NCBI RefSeq assembly: GCF_020179475.1
Contig: NZ_JAILXZ010000001.1
Span: 620,001-684,000, forward strand
Source: Novosphingobium huizhouense
GTDB lineage: Bacteria; Pseudomonadota; Alphaproteobacteria; Sphingomonadales; Sphingomonadaceae
Direction of reading: 5' to 3'
Length of the DNA stretch: 64,000 bases
Position 1 is the stretch's first letter, and each line of letters starts with the position of its first letter. The translations under genes and the position numbers were made by a program. The notes beneath the pieces were generated by a model, which saw only the letters and a program-made list of their open reading frames with translations, did no database searches and was not told the origin of the DNA. Positions 49,337 to 58,080 of this stretch are shown here, one piece after another.

Positions 49337-49572
49337 GTTCCAGTTGTTCCGCATGATATTGCCGGTGGAACAAGGAGAATGGCGGATTTACGCGCCTTTC
49401 GCAACCTGTTCCGAATGTTCTATTGACGCGCTCTAGCTCTGCATCTGCGCGTGAGTGCACATGCGTTATGCGCAGGCGGGTCGGGCCAGAACATTCGGAA
49501 CATGCCCCGAGGTCCGCGCAATTGCGCCTTTCCCTTGTTCTATGTCCTGTTCCAGTGCGGAACATTTGGAAC
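49337..49572. repeat. Cluster of GAAC-N5-GAAC repeats
   Basis: Four copies of a 13-bp unit: GTTC-N5-GTTC at 49337-49349 and 49408-49420, and the opposite orientation GAAC-N5-GAAC at 49489-49501 and 49560-49572. Copies 2 and 3 share the same spacer (ATTCG) in inverted orientation. Lone GAAC/GTTC words lie between them. Possible activator sites, origin iterons or packaging sites. Confidence 0.6.
49379..49426 (+). CDS. Possible 15-codon leader peptide
   Basis: ATG 49379 follows AAGGAG (49372-49377) closely and encodes MADLRAFRNLFRMFY. It overlaps the second GAAC-type repeat. Strong ribosome site with a very short frame; translation is uncertain. Confidence 0.25.
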   Translation: MADLRAFRNLFRMFY

Positions 49573-49596
49573 AGGGAAAGAGAGGGGCTTGCGGTT

Positions 49597-49617
49597 TTTG
49601 TCGTCTACGGCGAATTA
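49597..49617. promoter_or_regulatory. Prophage operator (site F)
   Basis: TTTGTCGTCTACGGCGAA core, 15 of 18 positions as in site A. Lies in the long gap before the packaging genes, where a late promoter would be expected. Confidence 0.5.
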
Positions 49618-50337
49618 TTGCGGCATGGGCTCGGGCTGCATCTTCGACGGGAATATTCAAGGGGGCGGATATTCGCCTCGATGGGTGTTTGGGGGGCGTG
49701 GGTGCGGCGGCCTGGGGAATTTCGCGGCGGCGCGGCATGGTGCGCCAGCTGCGGATCGGCCTGGTTGTGGTGACAGCGACCGCTCCAGCTGGGCCGAAGG
49801 GGCCGGCGCCGCCGAGCTGGTGGCGTCGGCCTCGATCACGGATTTCTGCGGGTTTCGGCGGATCGCAAGGCGCAGCGTCGCATGGAAACCGTCGCACGGT
49901 GCGGCAGGATCGGCGGATTTCCGCGCCTTGCAGGGTGCCGGTCGTCTAATCGTCAGTCTGGCGACGCGCTCGCCGCGCTCGATCGCGATCCGCGCCGGGC
50001 GGGGGGCGGCGGCCGATGGCCGCCGGGGGGGCCCTTCCCCCTTCGGGGCCGTGGCCTGCACCGACGCGGGTTCCCGCGACGGGGCCGGAAATCTGGAAAA
50101 TTGGGCTCAAGGACCTGCCATCGGCCTTGGCTGCCGATGGGCTGCGGTCGGGAGAGGCCGGAAGGCTTCCCCGCGCAGCATGGGGTCCGGGGTGCGGGAG
50201 TGCCTGAAGCGTTCAGCGATTGGCGGCGCGAAGGGATTGCGGCGCGTGGAGCGGGTCCGGGATGGAAGCGGCCTGTGGGTGGCGCATCGCTCGCTCTGTG
50301 GTGACAGCAGGCCGACGGTAGGGCGGGCCTGACGCCG
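49618..50337. other. Long gap before packaging genes
   Basis: About 720 bp with no gene I can support. Open frames on both strands are Gly/Arg/Pro-rich and lack ribosome sites and coherent folds. The region is very GC-rich from 49990 to 50060. It may hold a late promoter, a packaging signal or a decayed gene. Confidence 0.45.
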
Positions 50338-50994
50338 ATGTCAAGCGAGCCCTCCAGCCTGGAAACAGCTTTCCGCCGCGCCGCGGCAGGCGGCGCTGGC
50401 CTGTTCGGCGGCGAGTGGGATGCCGAGCGCATCGACGCGATGCGCGACGCGAACGGCAACCTGCCACGCGATGCCTTCCGCCTGATCCGCCAGCAGCAGG
50501 GCGAGGATCGCAAGGCCGGGCGACCCAAGGGAGCGGGCAACAAGCGCAACCAGCAGCTGGCCAAGTTGATCACGCACAAGTTCGGCGACCCGGTGGAAGC
50601 GATGGCGAGCCTGTACGCGATGCCGCTGGACCAGATGGTGGAGCTGATCCGCATCGCGGACCCGGGCAAGGATTCGAAAACCGGCGACATCGCGATCAAG
50701 GCGCTGAACGTGCAGCTGGCGGCGGCAAAGGCGGTTTCGGAGTACGTCCACAGCAAGAAGCCGGTCGAGGCGAACGTCAACGTGCGCAGCGATGGCGTGC
50801 TGGTGTTCCCGGGCGGCGTTGCCGGCAGCTTCGACCAGCTGGACGACCAGAGCCGGCAGGCGGCGGCGCTTATCCAGGGCGCGGTGGATACCGGCCAGGT
50901 GAGCGCGGACATGCTGGCGGGGATGAAGCTGGTCGATGGCCAGCTGGTGGACGCCGAGTGGAGCGAAATCGACGCCGAGGACGCCGCGGAATGA
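50338..50994 (+). CDS. Putative terminase small subunit region protein
   Basis: 218 residues from ATG 50338. The first 60 residues include LIRQQQGEDRKAGRPKGAGNKRN, a basic segment suited to DNA binding; the rest is helical (VELIRIADP, VQLAAAKAVSEYVHSKKPVEANVNVRSDG). First of the packaging genes, two before the large terminase, a place usually held by the small terminase subunit. No family recognised, so the role is inferred from position. Confidence 0.6.
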   Translation: MSSEPSSLETAFRRAAAGGAGLFGGEWDAERIDAMRDANGNLPRDAFRLIRQQQGEDRKAGRPKGAGNKRNQQLAKLITHKFGDPVEAMASLYAMPLDQMVELIRIADPGKDSKTGDIAIKALNVQLAAAKAVSEYVHSKKPVEANVNVRSDGVLVFPGGVAGSFDQLDDQSRQAAALIQGAVDTGQVSADMLAGMKLVDGQLVDAEWSEIDAEDAAE

Positions 50995-51149
50995 GCGGCC
51001 AGCGCTACAACTTCGGCAAGGGCGAGCGGGCCGAGCGGATCAAGCGCCAGCTGGCGGGAATGGCCCGCGATCCCGAGCGCGCGCGGCGGCTGTTCGGCCT
51101 GCCGGTGCGCGACGAAACGCAGAGCGACGATAGGGACGAGCGGGCATGA
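50991..51149 (+). CDS. Small basic phage protein, 52 aa
   Basis: ATG 50991 overlaps the previous stop (ATGA) and its stop overlaps the terminase start. KGERAERIKRQLAGMARDPERARRLFGLPVRDE; basic helix. Tight coupling on both sides supports translation. Unknown. Confidence 0.55.
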   Translation: MSGQRYNFGKGERAERIKRQLAGMARDPERARRLFGLPVRDETQSDDRDERA

Positions 51150-52741
51150 GCGGGATCACCGCCCTTGCACCGGTGGGTCCGGTTTCCGAGGCGTTCATCG
51201 CGGACGAAAGCCTGATCTGCGCGATCATGGGGCCTTACGGCAGCGCCAAGACGACAAGCTGCATCCGCAAGATCGTGCAATCGCCGCGGCTGCAGAACGC
51301 GGTGATCGAGGGTGGGCGGAAGGTGCGCCGGGTGCGCTGGTGCGTGGTGCGCGACACATACGGCCAGCTCGAAACCAACGTGCTGAACAGCTGGTTCACG
51401 TGGTTTCCCAAGACCAAGGACAACTGGAACGGGCGGGAGATGGCCCACCGCCTTTCGTTCGACGTGGCGCTGCTGAACGGCGAGCCGCCGGAGCGCTGGG
51501 AAATCGAAACCTATTTCCGCGCGATGGGCGACCAGAAGGCCGAGGACGTGCTGAAGGGGCTGGAGCTCACCGGCCTGTGGCTGAACGAAGTGGACACGCT
51601 GGACCGGGCGGTGATCCGCTATGGCCTGCCGCGCACGGGCCGATACCCGAGCGCAGCGCATGGCGGGTGCCAGTACCGCGCGGTGATCGCCGACTTCAAC
51701 GCGCCGGACATCGACAACTGGACCTATGAGCTGCTGGTCGAGAAGAAGCTGCCGATCCCCGACGACCTGGCCGAGCAGCTGCGCAGCGTGCTGGGGCCGC
51801 GCTTCAACATCGGATACCATCGGCAGCCCGGCGGGCGATCGAAAAATCCCCCGCCCGAGAACGTGAAAAACCTGCCCGAAGGGTATTACGAATCGCTGAT
51901 GCTGGGCCTGACGGCCAACGACATCCGGCGGTTCGTGGACAACGAGTTCGGCGCGGTGCGCAACGGGCAGCCGGTGTACCCCGAGTTCAACGACAAGATC
52001 CATTGCGCGGCCGACCTGCAGCCGCTGCAAGGGGTGCCGGTGTTCCTTTCGGTGGACGGGGGCAGCACGCCTGCCGCCGTGTTCGGTCAGATAGACGACC
52101 TTGGCCGACAGCGCTGGCTGTCCGAGGTGGTGGTGTTCGAGGACGACGAGAAGGGCGGGCTCGAGCAGATGGGACCGGAAGCGTTCGGGCGCATCTGCGG
52201 AGAGCACTGGCTGGACAGGTACGGCAAGTTCGCGTTCGGCGGCGCCGCGGCGGACCCGGCGGCGTTCTTCGGCAACGAGCGCGACCAGTATGGCTGGATC
52301 AAGCTGTTCTGGAAGGCTTTCCGCGAGACGGTGGGCGGCAGGGCGCGCGACTGGAAGATCAAGCCGGCGCCGTGCAAGGGCAACAGGCTGCCCGAGCGGA
52401 TCGAGGCGGTGCGCCGCCCGCTGACCCGGATGATCGGCGGGCAGCCGGCGCTGATGATCGCGGACACGTGCCGCATGCTGCGCCGCGGGTTCAACAACGG
52501 GTACGTGATCGTGCGCAGCCAGCTTTCCAACGGAAGCGGGCGCTGGGCCGACAAGCCGCTGAAGAACGACTTCAGCCACGTACACGACGCCGGCCAGTAT
52601 CTTTCGCTGCTGATGACCAAGCGCGGCGAGGCCGGCGAGGACGAGGCCGATCCGGCCCGCCCGGCGCGGCGCGAGCGGGCGCGGCGGCGCGGTCGGGCGG
52701 ACTTCGGCCAGGGATTTTTCGCACATCGGGAGAAGGCGTGA
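51146..52741 (+). CDS. terL: Terminase large subunit
   Basis: 531 residues. ATP-driven motor and nuclease that packages DNA into the prohead. Walker A GPYGSAKTT (29-37), Walker B GLWLNEVD (143-150) with catalytic Glu148, and an RNase H-like nuclease start FLSVDGGSTPAAVFG with Asp304. The C-terminus is Arg-rich. Length and layout suit podovirus-type terminases. ATG 51146 overlaps the previous gene. Confidence 0.9.
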   Translation: MSGITALAPVGPVSEAFIADESLICAIMGPYGSAKTTSCIRKIVQSPRLQNAVIEGGRKVRRVRWCVVRDTYGQLETNVLNSWFTWFPKTKDNWNGREMAHRLSFDVALLNGEPPERWEIETYFRAMGDQKAEDVLKGLELTGLWLNEVDTLDRAVIRYGLPRTGRYPSAAHGGCQYRAVIADFNAPDIDNWTYELLVEKKLPIPDDLAEQLRSVLGPRFNIGYHRQPGGRSKNPPPENVKNLPEGYYESLMLGLTANDIRRFVDNEFGAVRNGQPVYPEFNDKIHCAADLQPLQGVPVFLSVDGGSTPAAVFGQIDDLGRQRWLSEVVVFEDDEKGGLEQMGPEAFGRICGEHWLDRYGKFAFGGAAADPAAFFGNERDQYGWIKLFWKAFRETVGGRARDWKIKPAPCKGNRLPERIEAVRRPLTRMIGGQPALMIADTCRMLRRGFNNGYVIVRSQLSNGSGRWADKPLKNDFSHVHDAGQYLSLLMTKRGEAGEDEADPARPARRERARRRGRADFGQGFFAHREKA

Positions 52742-52971
52742 TGTCAGCCATCGTATCGGGTCTGTTCGGCGCCGTGGGCTCGCTGGTGAGCCGCGTCCTG
52801 TCCCCCAAGCCGAAAAAGCAGGCCGCGCCGATCCAGGCGATCGATCGCAGCCCGTCCGCCGTGTCCGACGCGCTGCAGAGCCGGCGCGGATCGCGCGTGA
52901 ACCAGCGCACCGGCGGCCTTGGGGCCGAAGCATCCCCTTCCAGCGGGGCGAAGAGCAAGCTGGGCGAGTGA
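52741..52971 (+). CDS. Small phage protein with hydrophobic N-terminus, 76 aa
   Basis: ATG 52741 overlaps the terminase stop by one base. MSAIVSGLFGAVGSLVSRVLSP then KPKKQAAPIQ and a polar Ser/Gly-rich tail. Similar small proteins occur next to terminase in alphaproteobacterial podophages; perhaps a minor virion component. Unknown. Confidence 0.55.
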   Translation: MSAIVSGLFGAVGSLVSRVLSPKPKKQAAPIQAIDRSPSAVSDALQSRRGSRVNQRTGGLGAEASPSSGAKSKLGE

Positions 52972-52987
52972 AGGAAGGAAACCGACT

Positions 52988-53845
52988 ATGACGGTAGAAT
53001 ACGACCTGCCCGAACTGCTGAACGGGCGCGTGGACAGCATCGCGGCGAGCCTGCCGGAAATGGGCGACGGCCAGCTGGCCGCGCTGCGCGAACTCGAAGC
53101 GGCCGGCAGTGCGCGCAAGACGCTGCTGGCGGCAATCGACGCCGAGACTTCGGGACGCAAGGAAGCAGCGGACAAGCTGGCGGAGCCGACGGGAGAGCCG
53201 AGCGAACCGACGGCCGCCGAAGTTGCCCGCGACGGCGCCATGCAAGGCGAGCCCGAGGCCCCTGCCCCCGGCACCGACCTTCCCGGCACGTTCGCCGATG
53301 CGCCGATGCCCGAGGACGCGCCGGGGAACCCGGACGTGAACGACATCGCGACCAAGGTCGAGCAGCTGCGCGACGCGCTGCGCTTTGCGGGCTTCGAAGT
53401 GGATGCGGGCACCGACACGATCGGCACGGCGGCGGCGGCTCTGATGGGGCTGATCCGGCCCGAAGCCCACGTCGAGGCGGTTGCGCAGGGACCGGCGGTG
53501 CTGGAGCTTTCAGCCACGGCCGATGCCGGTTCGGCGTTCACCGTGGTGTTCGGCGATGCGCAGGGCAGGCGGATCGAGCCGCTGCCGGCGTTGCAGTTCG
53601 GCGCAGCGGCCTTTGCGGATTCGCTGGCCGGGGGCGAGCGGCTGCTGACGCGCGCGATCGAGTTCCCAGTGGGCGTCGCTGGCTGCGCGGTTTCGAGCGT
53701 GTGGCTGGTGGACGAGGCTGGCGCGGCGTGGAGCCGCGTGGACCTGCTGGCGCCGTTGCCGGTGGGCGGTGGCCGATCGAGCGCGATCCCGGCGGGATAC
53801 CTGGCGTTCCCGGTGCCGCCGGCAGCCCTTCCCCTGGCCGCCTGA
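52988..53845 (+). CDS. Phage hypothetical protein, 285 aa
   Basis: ATG 52988 after AAGGAAGG. N-terminal helical part (to about 60), an acidic Pro/Glu-rich linker (65-120) and a C-terminal beta-rich domain (VLELSATADAGSAFTVVFGDAQG). Lies between the terminase and portal genes, so a head-associated or structural accessory role is likely. Not recognised. Confidence 0.65.
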   Translation: MTVEYDLPELLNGRVDSIAASLPEMGDGQLAALRELEAAGSARKTLLAAIDAETSGRKEAADKLAEPTGEPSEPTAAEVARDGAMQGEPEAPAPGTDLPGTFADAPMPEDAPGNPDVNDIATKVEQLRDALRFAGFEVDAGTDTIGTAAAALMGLIRPEAHVEAVAQGPAVLELSATADAGSAFTVVFGDAQGRRIEPLPALQFGAAAFADSLAGGERLLTRAIEFPVGVAGCAVSSVWLVDEAGAAWSRVDLLAPLPVGGGRSSAIPAGYLAFPVPPAALPLAA

Positions 53846-53875
53846 TCCAACCCCGACGAAAGGACGCGCCGCGCG

Positions 53876-55564
53876 ATGATCGACCCCGCCAAGGTAAAGG
53901 CCAACCAGACCCGCATGCAAAGTGCGCGGTCGAGCCACGACAGCCTTTGGGCCGAAATCGCGCGGCTCGTCTATCCCGAGCAGGACAACAGCCTGTTCGG
54001 CGGTTCGATGCGCGCCAGCAAGTGGATGCGCGAGCAGGCCGCGGCGACGACCGCGCACGAGCCCTATGCCGCGCAGGCGCTGGAGGACGGCGTGGCGCTG
54101 TTCGAGAGCTTCGTGATGCCCAAGGGGCAGCGCTGGCAGAAGCTGGCGCTGGGTGATGCGGCGCTGATGCGAAAGGTGGCGAACCAGCAATGGATCGAGC
54201 AGGTGGAGGGCCGCCTGTTCGCGCTGCGCAACGATCCCCGGAGCGGCTTTGCCGGCGCCGTGCACGAATCGGCCATGAGCCTGTTTTCGTTCGGCCCGCA
54301 AAGCTTCTGGATCGACATCCGGCGTGACCTGCGCGGCCGTCCGATCGGGCTGTCCTATCAGTCCGAGTTCATCGGTGACGTGTGGATCGAGCGCGACGCC
54401 GAAGGCAACCCGATGCGGTTGCACCGGCGCATCGAGCTGACCGCCGAGGCGGCGATGCGCAAGTGGGGCGAGGACAGTCCGCCGCACGTGCGCGAGGCCA
54501 TGCAGGGACCGAACGCCAATCCCGACAAGCCGTTCACCTTCCTGCACGTGATCGAGCCGAACGCGCAGTTCGATCCCGAGCGAATCGACGCTGCCGGCAA
54601 GCCGTGGAGCGCCGGATACCATTCGGAATCGGACGACGTGATGTTCCGCACCGGCGGATACAACACGCTGCGCCGGATCGTTTCCGCCTTCAGCCGGGCG
54701 AACAAGAACACCTGGGGCCGCAGCCCGACGATGAAGGTGCTGCCGACGATCCGGCTTGAGCAGGAAATGTGGCTGGACCGTGCGTTCGGCGCCGAGCTGA
54801 AGCTGAAGCCGCCGCTGCTGCTGCCGGACGACGACATCGACGTGGTGGAAATCAAGCCGTTCGGCATGACCTATGGGGGGCTGGACGAGCAGGGCAATCC
54901 GCTGGTGCGCGAAATGCTGACCGGCGGGGACGCGACCGACGCGCGCGAGCTGTCGATGGAGGCCAAGGCGCTGATCGACCGCGCCTATTTCCGCGACCTG
55001 TTGCAGCTGAACCGCGAATACAAGTCACACATTCCCGCCAACCGGGTGGCCGAGGAAACCGCCGAGAAGGGCACGCTGCTTTCGCCGCTGGCGAACCAGG
55101 AGCAGTGGTGGCTTTCGCCGATGACGGAAACCGAGCTGGTGCTGATGGGCGAGCTGGGGCTGCTGGCCGACGCGCCGCCCGAGGTTGCCGAGTATCTGGC
55201 CGCGAGCGGCGGGATCGGCATCAGCTACGACAACGGGCTGACCGCGATGCAGGAAGCAGGCAAGAGCGCGGCGTTTTTGAACCTTGCCCAGCAGGTCGGA
55301 CTGCTGGCGCAATTCGACCCGAGCGTGGTCGACGAGTTCAAGCGCGAGTTCCCCATGAGCAAGGTGATCCCGGAGCTGGGGAGGATCGCGGGCGTGCCGG
55401 CGTCGATGCGGGCGACCGAGGACGAGCGCGAGGCGTTCGACGCCGAGAAGCAGCGAGCGGCCGAGCTGCAACAATTGCTGGCGGCGGCGCCGGCGCTGGC
55501 CGGCGCTGCCAAGGACCTTAGCGCGACAGCGCCGCAGGGCCTGCCGCAAGGGGGGATGGCGTGA
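53876..55564 (+). CDS. Portal / head-to-tail connector protein
   Basis: 562 residues. Dodecameric ring at the capsid vertex through which DNA enters and to which the tail attaches. Resembles the T7 gp8-type head-tail connecting family: SSHDSLWAEIARLVYPEQDN near the N-terminus, RWQKLALGD, RRIVSAFSRANKNTWGRSPTMKVLPTIRLEQEMW in the middle and a helical C-terminus rich in Ala/Gln. ATG 53876. Downstream gene overlaps its stop. Confidence 0.88.
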   Translation: MIDPAKVKANQTRMQSARSSHDSLWAEIARLVYPEQDNSLFGGSMRASKWMREQAAATTAHEPYAAQALEDGVALFESFVMPKGQRWQKLALGDAALMRKVANQQWIEQVEGRLFALRNDPRSGFAGAVHESAMSLFSFGPQSFWIDIRRDLRGRPIGLSYQSEFIGDVWIERDAEGNPMRLHRRIELTAEAAMRKWGEDSPPHVREAMQGPNANPDKPFTFLHVIEPNAQFDPERIDAAGKPWSAGYHSESDDVMFRTGGYNTLRRIVSAFSRANKNTWGRSPTMKVLPTIRLEQEMWLDRAFGAELKLKPPLLLPDDDIDVVEIKPFGMTYGGLDEQGNPLVREMLTGGDATDARELSMEAKALIDRAYFRDLLQLNREYKSHIPANRVAEETAEKGTLLSPLANQEQWWLSPMTETELVLMGELGLLADAPPEVAEYLAASGGIGISYDNGLTAMQEAGKSAAFLNLAQQVGLLAQFDPSVVDEFKREFPMSKVIPELGRIAGVPASMRATEDEREAFDAEKQRAAELQQLLAAAPALAGAAKDLSATAPQGLPQGGMA

Positions 55565-55920
55565 GCATCGAGCGCGATATCGAGCTGATGGCACTGGAGG
55601 CCGAACAGCGCGGCGCGCTGACGCGCCGCGCGCTGGCTGCGCTGCAGTTCCGCCGGGAGCGTCGGTTGCGCGACGCCTATGCTGCCGTGTTCTTCGGCGG
55701 GGCCGACCGCCAGACGCTGACGCCGGAAGCCGCGATCGTGCTGGCCGACCTGGGGGCGTTGGCCGGTATCGGCAAGGTGCGGCTTTCGGCGAGCGAGGCC
55801 GAGTTGCGCCAGCGCGAAGGGCAGCGGCACGTGGTGCTGCACCTGCTTTCCATGTTGCGCGGAGATGGCCGCAAGCTGGCGCGGATGGCGCGCCAAATCA
55901 GGGAGATGAACGATGAGTGA
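55561..55920 (+). CDS. Phage hypothetical protein, 119 aa
   Basis: GTG 55561 overlaps the portal stop (GTGA); its stop overlaps the scaffold start by eight bases. Highly helical and basic (RRALAALQFRRERRLRDAYAAVFF). Between portal and scaffold genes; an assembly factor is possible. Confidence 0.6.
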   Translation: MSIERDIELMALEAEQRGALTRRALAALQFRRERRLRDAYAAVFFGGADRQTLTPEAAIVLADLGALAGIGKVRLSASEAELRQREGQRHVVLHLLSMLRGDGRKLARMARQIREMNDE

Positions 55921-56842
55921 GGTGGCGGGAGCGTTGAGCGATGGCATCGACCCGGGAGCGGCGGGCGCGGCGGAAGGCGGAGCGGGCGCTGGCGGCGGAA
56001 GCCAGAGCGGCGGCGGCGGCCCTGCTGCGGCGGGTACGCAAGGCACGGGAACGGCGGGCGCGGGTGAAGGCGCTTCGGGCAGTGGGGGTGAGCAGGCTTC
56101 CTCCCAGTATCCGGCGTGGATGAACGGCCTTGCCGACGAGTTGCGCAACGATCCCGACCTTGCCCGGTACGGCAGCGTCGAGGACCTGGCGAAGGGGCTG
56201 AAGGAAACGCGCGCATGGGCGCGCGGCCGCGTTCCGATTCCACAGGACGATGCCGGGTGGAAGGAGTTCGGCGAGAAGCTGCGCCCCGAAAGCGCCGACA
56301 AGTACGCGCTGGAAGTGCCCGAGGGCGACAGCGGCGCGATGGCGGCCGAATACCGGAAGTTCGCCTTCGACGAGGGCATCCCGGCCCGCCACGCCGAGGC
56401 CACGGCGCGGTTCTTCAACCGGGTGCAGGCCGAGCAGCTTTCGAAGATCGCCACGACCAACCAGGAAGAGCTGCGCGCGCTGGACCTGGAGCTGGGGGCG
56501 CACGGCTACAACGTGCGGTTGGAGGCAACCCGCGCGATGCTGAGCGCGGCGGGGATCGACGCGGAATCGACCGACGCGATGGTGCGAGCGCTGGAACAGA
56601 CGCACGGCGCAGGCAAGACGCTGCGCGCGCTGTTCACGCTGGCCGAGCGTACCGGCGAGCTGGAGAAGGTGGACAGCACCAGCGTGGCGCTGAACATGGG
56701 CGGCATGAGCCCGCAGGCGGCGCAGGCGGAAATCAACAAGCTGATGAACGACAAGGCGTTCATGGACAAGGCCGGCACCAAGGGCACGCCCGAGGCGGCA
56801 AAGTGGAAGCGATTGAACGAGGCCGCGGCCGGCCGCAAATAG
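55913..56842 (+). CDS. Scaffold-like capsid assembly protein
   Basis: 309 residues. A Gly/Ala/Ser-rich flexible N-terminus (to about 62) is followed by PAWMNGLADELRNDPDLARYGSVEDLAKGLKE, a block seen in many phage scaffold or capsid-assembly proteins, then helical coiled regions and a basic C-terminus (KAGTKGTPEAAKWKRL). It directly precedes the capsid gene, the standard scaffold position. Confidence 0.8.
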   Translation: MSEVAGALSDGIDPGAAGAAEGGAGAGGGSQSGGGGPAAAGTQGTGTAGAGEGASGSGGEQASSQYPAWMNGLADELRNDPDLARYGSVEDLAKGLKETRAWARGRVPIPQDDAGWKEFGEKLRPESADKYALEVPEGDSGAMAAEYRKFAFDEGIPARHAEATARFFNRVQAEQLSKIATTNQEELRALDLELGAHGYNVRLEATRAMLSAAGIDAESTDAMVRALEQTHGAGKTLRALFTLAERTGELEKVDSTSVALNMGGMSPQAAQAEINKLMNDKAFMDKAGTKGTPEAAKWKRLNEAAAGRK

Positions 56843-56847
56843 GTGAC

Positions 56848-56875
56848 TTGACAAATTCCCCTCTATGACGAATTT
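56848..56875. promoter_or_regulatory. Operator-like site G with -35-like box
   Basis: TTGACA at 56848-56853 is followed directly by a relative of the prophage operator (56855-56875, core ATTCCCCTCTATGACGAA). It sits between scaffold and capsid genes and immediately before a terminator. Confidence 0.45.
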
Positions 56876-56878
56876 TAA

Positions 56879-56917
56879 GGGCGTCTCCGGTTGCACCCCG
56901 ACCGGAGACGCCCTTTT
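56879..56917 (+). terminator. Strong terminator between scaffold and capsid genes
   Basis: A perfect 13-bp stem (56879-56891 with 56901-56913), 9-nt loop, then TTTT. It should reduce read-through into the capsid gene, so capsid synthesis probably relies on another promoter or on antitermination. Confidence 0.8.
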
Positions 56918-57084
56918 CATTCCGGCTTCCCCGGTAGCGCCGCAAGGCGATGCAGGCCCCGGTGCAAGGCGAAAGCAGCCACGCGCAGCGGCGCGTAATC
57001 CGCGAGACCGGCCCGGCCCGATGGTCGCCTCCCCGGTCGAGAAACCAGACCTGACCCGTTTGATTTTTTGCCCAGGAGGCGAAT

Positions 57085-57993
57085 ATGGCTGAGAATTTTG
57101 CCGATAACCATCGCAACATCACGTTCAGCAACAACGTGACCGCGACGCTGCGCCAGGAACCCGGCATGCTGTACGGCCTGTGCGGTTCGAGCGCGCCGTA
57201 CACCGGCAGCAAGAAGGCCCGCATCGAGAACCGCTTCGGCCGTCTGAAGATGGAAGAGAAGCAGGGCCGCAACACCGACACCAACAGCACCGACATCGAC
57301 AGCGTGGCGCGCTGGATCGCGCCCGGCAAGAAGGCCAACGTGGCGCCGCTGCTCGACCGCGACGACAGCGAGACCACCGAGGTGGACCTCGGCAGCCCGC
57401 TGGTGAAGGAAGTGGCCGCCGCGGCCGCGACCTATCACGACGACATGTTCGGCGTGGGCTACTTCGGCAACGCCTGGTCGGGCGAGCTGGGCGACACGGC
57501 CGTGCCGTTCAAGAACGCCAACATCATCGCGCACGGCGGCACCGGGCTGACGCTGGACAAGCTGATCGCGACGCGGGAACTGCTGCGCAAGCGGCACGTG
57601 AACATCCAGCGCGAAAAGCCGATCATCCTGCTGCAGCCGGAGGACGAAACCGACCTGCTGCAGATCCCCGAATACAAGAGCTTCGACTACAACGGCAGCA
57701 AGCCGCTGGAGAACGGGGAAATCAAGCCGTTCATGGGCTTCCGCTTCTTCAGCATCACGCCCGACGCGGAATCGATGCCGCGCAGCTACGCCAGTTTCTT
57801 CGCCAATGGCGGAGCGACGCGCCAGCTGCCGGTGTTCGTGCCGAGCGGGCTGCATCGCGGCGTGTGGGTGGAGTTCTGGGGCAAGATCACCGATCGCGCC
57901 GACAAGAACCATTCCGAGCAGTTCTACGGCGAAGCGCGGTCGGCGGTGGTCCGCACCGACGAGGACAAGTGCTTCATCCTGCAGACCCAGTAA
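57085..57993 (+). CDS. Major capsid protein
   Basis: 302 residues from ATG 57085 with AGGAGG upstream. Resembles the Phage_capsid_2 family: FGRLKMEEKQGRNTDTNSTDID near the N-terminus, VAAAAATYHDDMFGVGYFGNAWSGELG in the centre and IILLQPEDETDLLQIPEYKSFDYN. Expected HK97-like fold forming the icosahedral shell. Lies after the scaffold gene, separated by a terminator and about 170 bp without genes. Confidence 0.88.
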   Translation: MAENFADNHRNITFSNNVTATLRQEPGMLYGLCGSSAPYTGSKKARIENRFGRLKMEEKQGRNTDTNSTDIDSVARWIAPGKKANVAPLLDRDDSETTEVDLGSPLVKEVAAAAATYHDDMFGVGYFGNAWSGELGDTAVPFKNANIIAHGGTGLTLDKLIATRELLRKRHVNIQREKPIILLQPEDETDLLQIPEYKSFDYNGSKPLENGEIKPFMGFRFFSITPDAESMPRSYASFFANGGATRQLPVFVPSGLHRGVWVEFWGKITDRADKNHSEQFYGEARSAVVRTDEDKCFILQTQ

Positions 57994-58080
57994 CCGGCGC
58001 GGCGGGCCATCGCGCCCGCCGCCCTTCCCCGATGACGCAGCCCCGCGACGCGCGGCGGCAGACAAGAAAAGGACAGGCAG

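Noticed and set aside
49024..49356. Lipoprotein-like frame (LPGC lipobox) on the plus strand
   Set aside because: Its start is antisense to the 72-residue gene and the lipobox is encoded by the conserved leader repeat; the rest of the frame has no coherent composition.
49337..49572. GAAC repeats as SOS/LexA boxes
   Set aside because: Alphaproteobacterial LexA sites have seven bases between half-sites; these consistently have five.
49451..50332. Long plus-strand frame before the packaging genes
   Set aside because: Gly/Arg/Ser-rich translation without ribosome site or motif; overlaps the GAAC repeats and operator F. Treated as noncoding.
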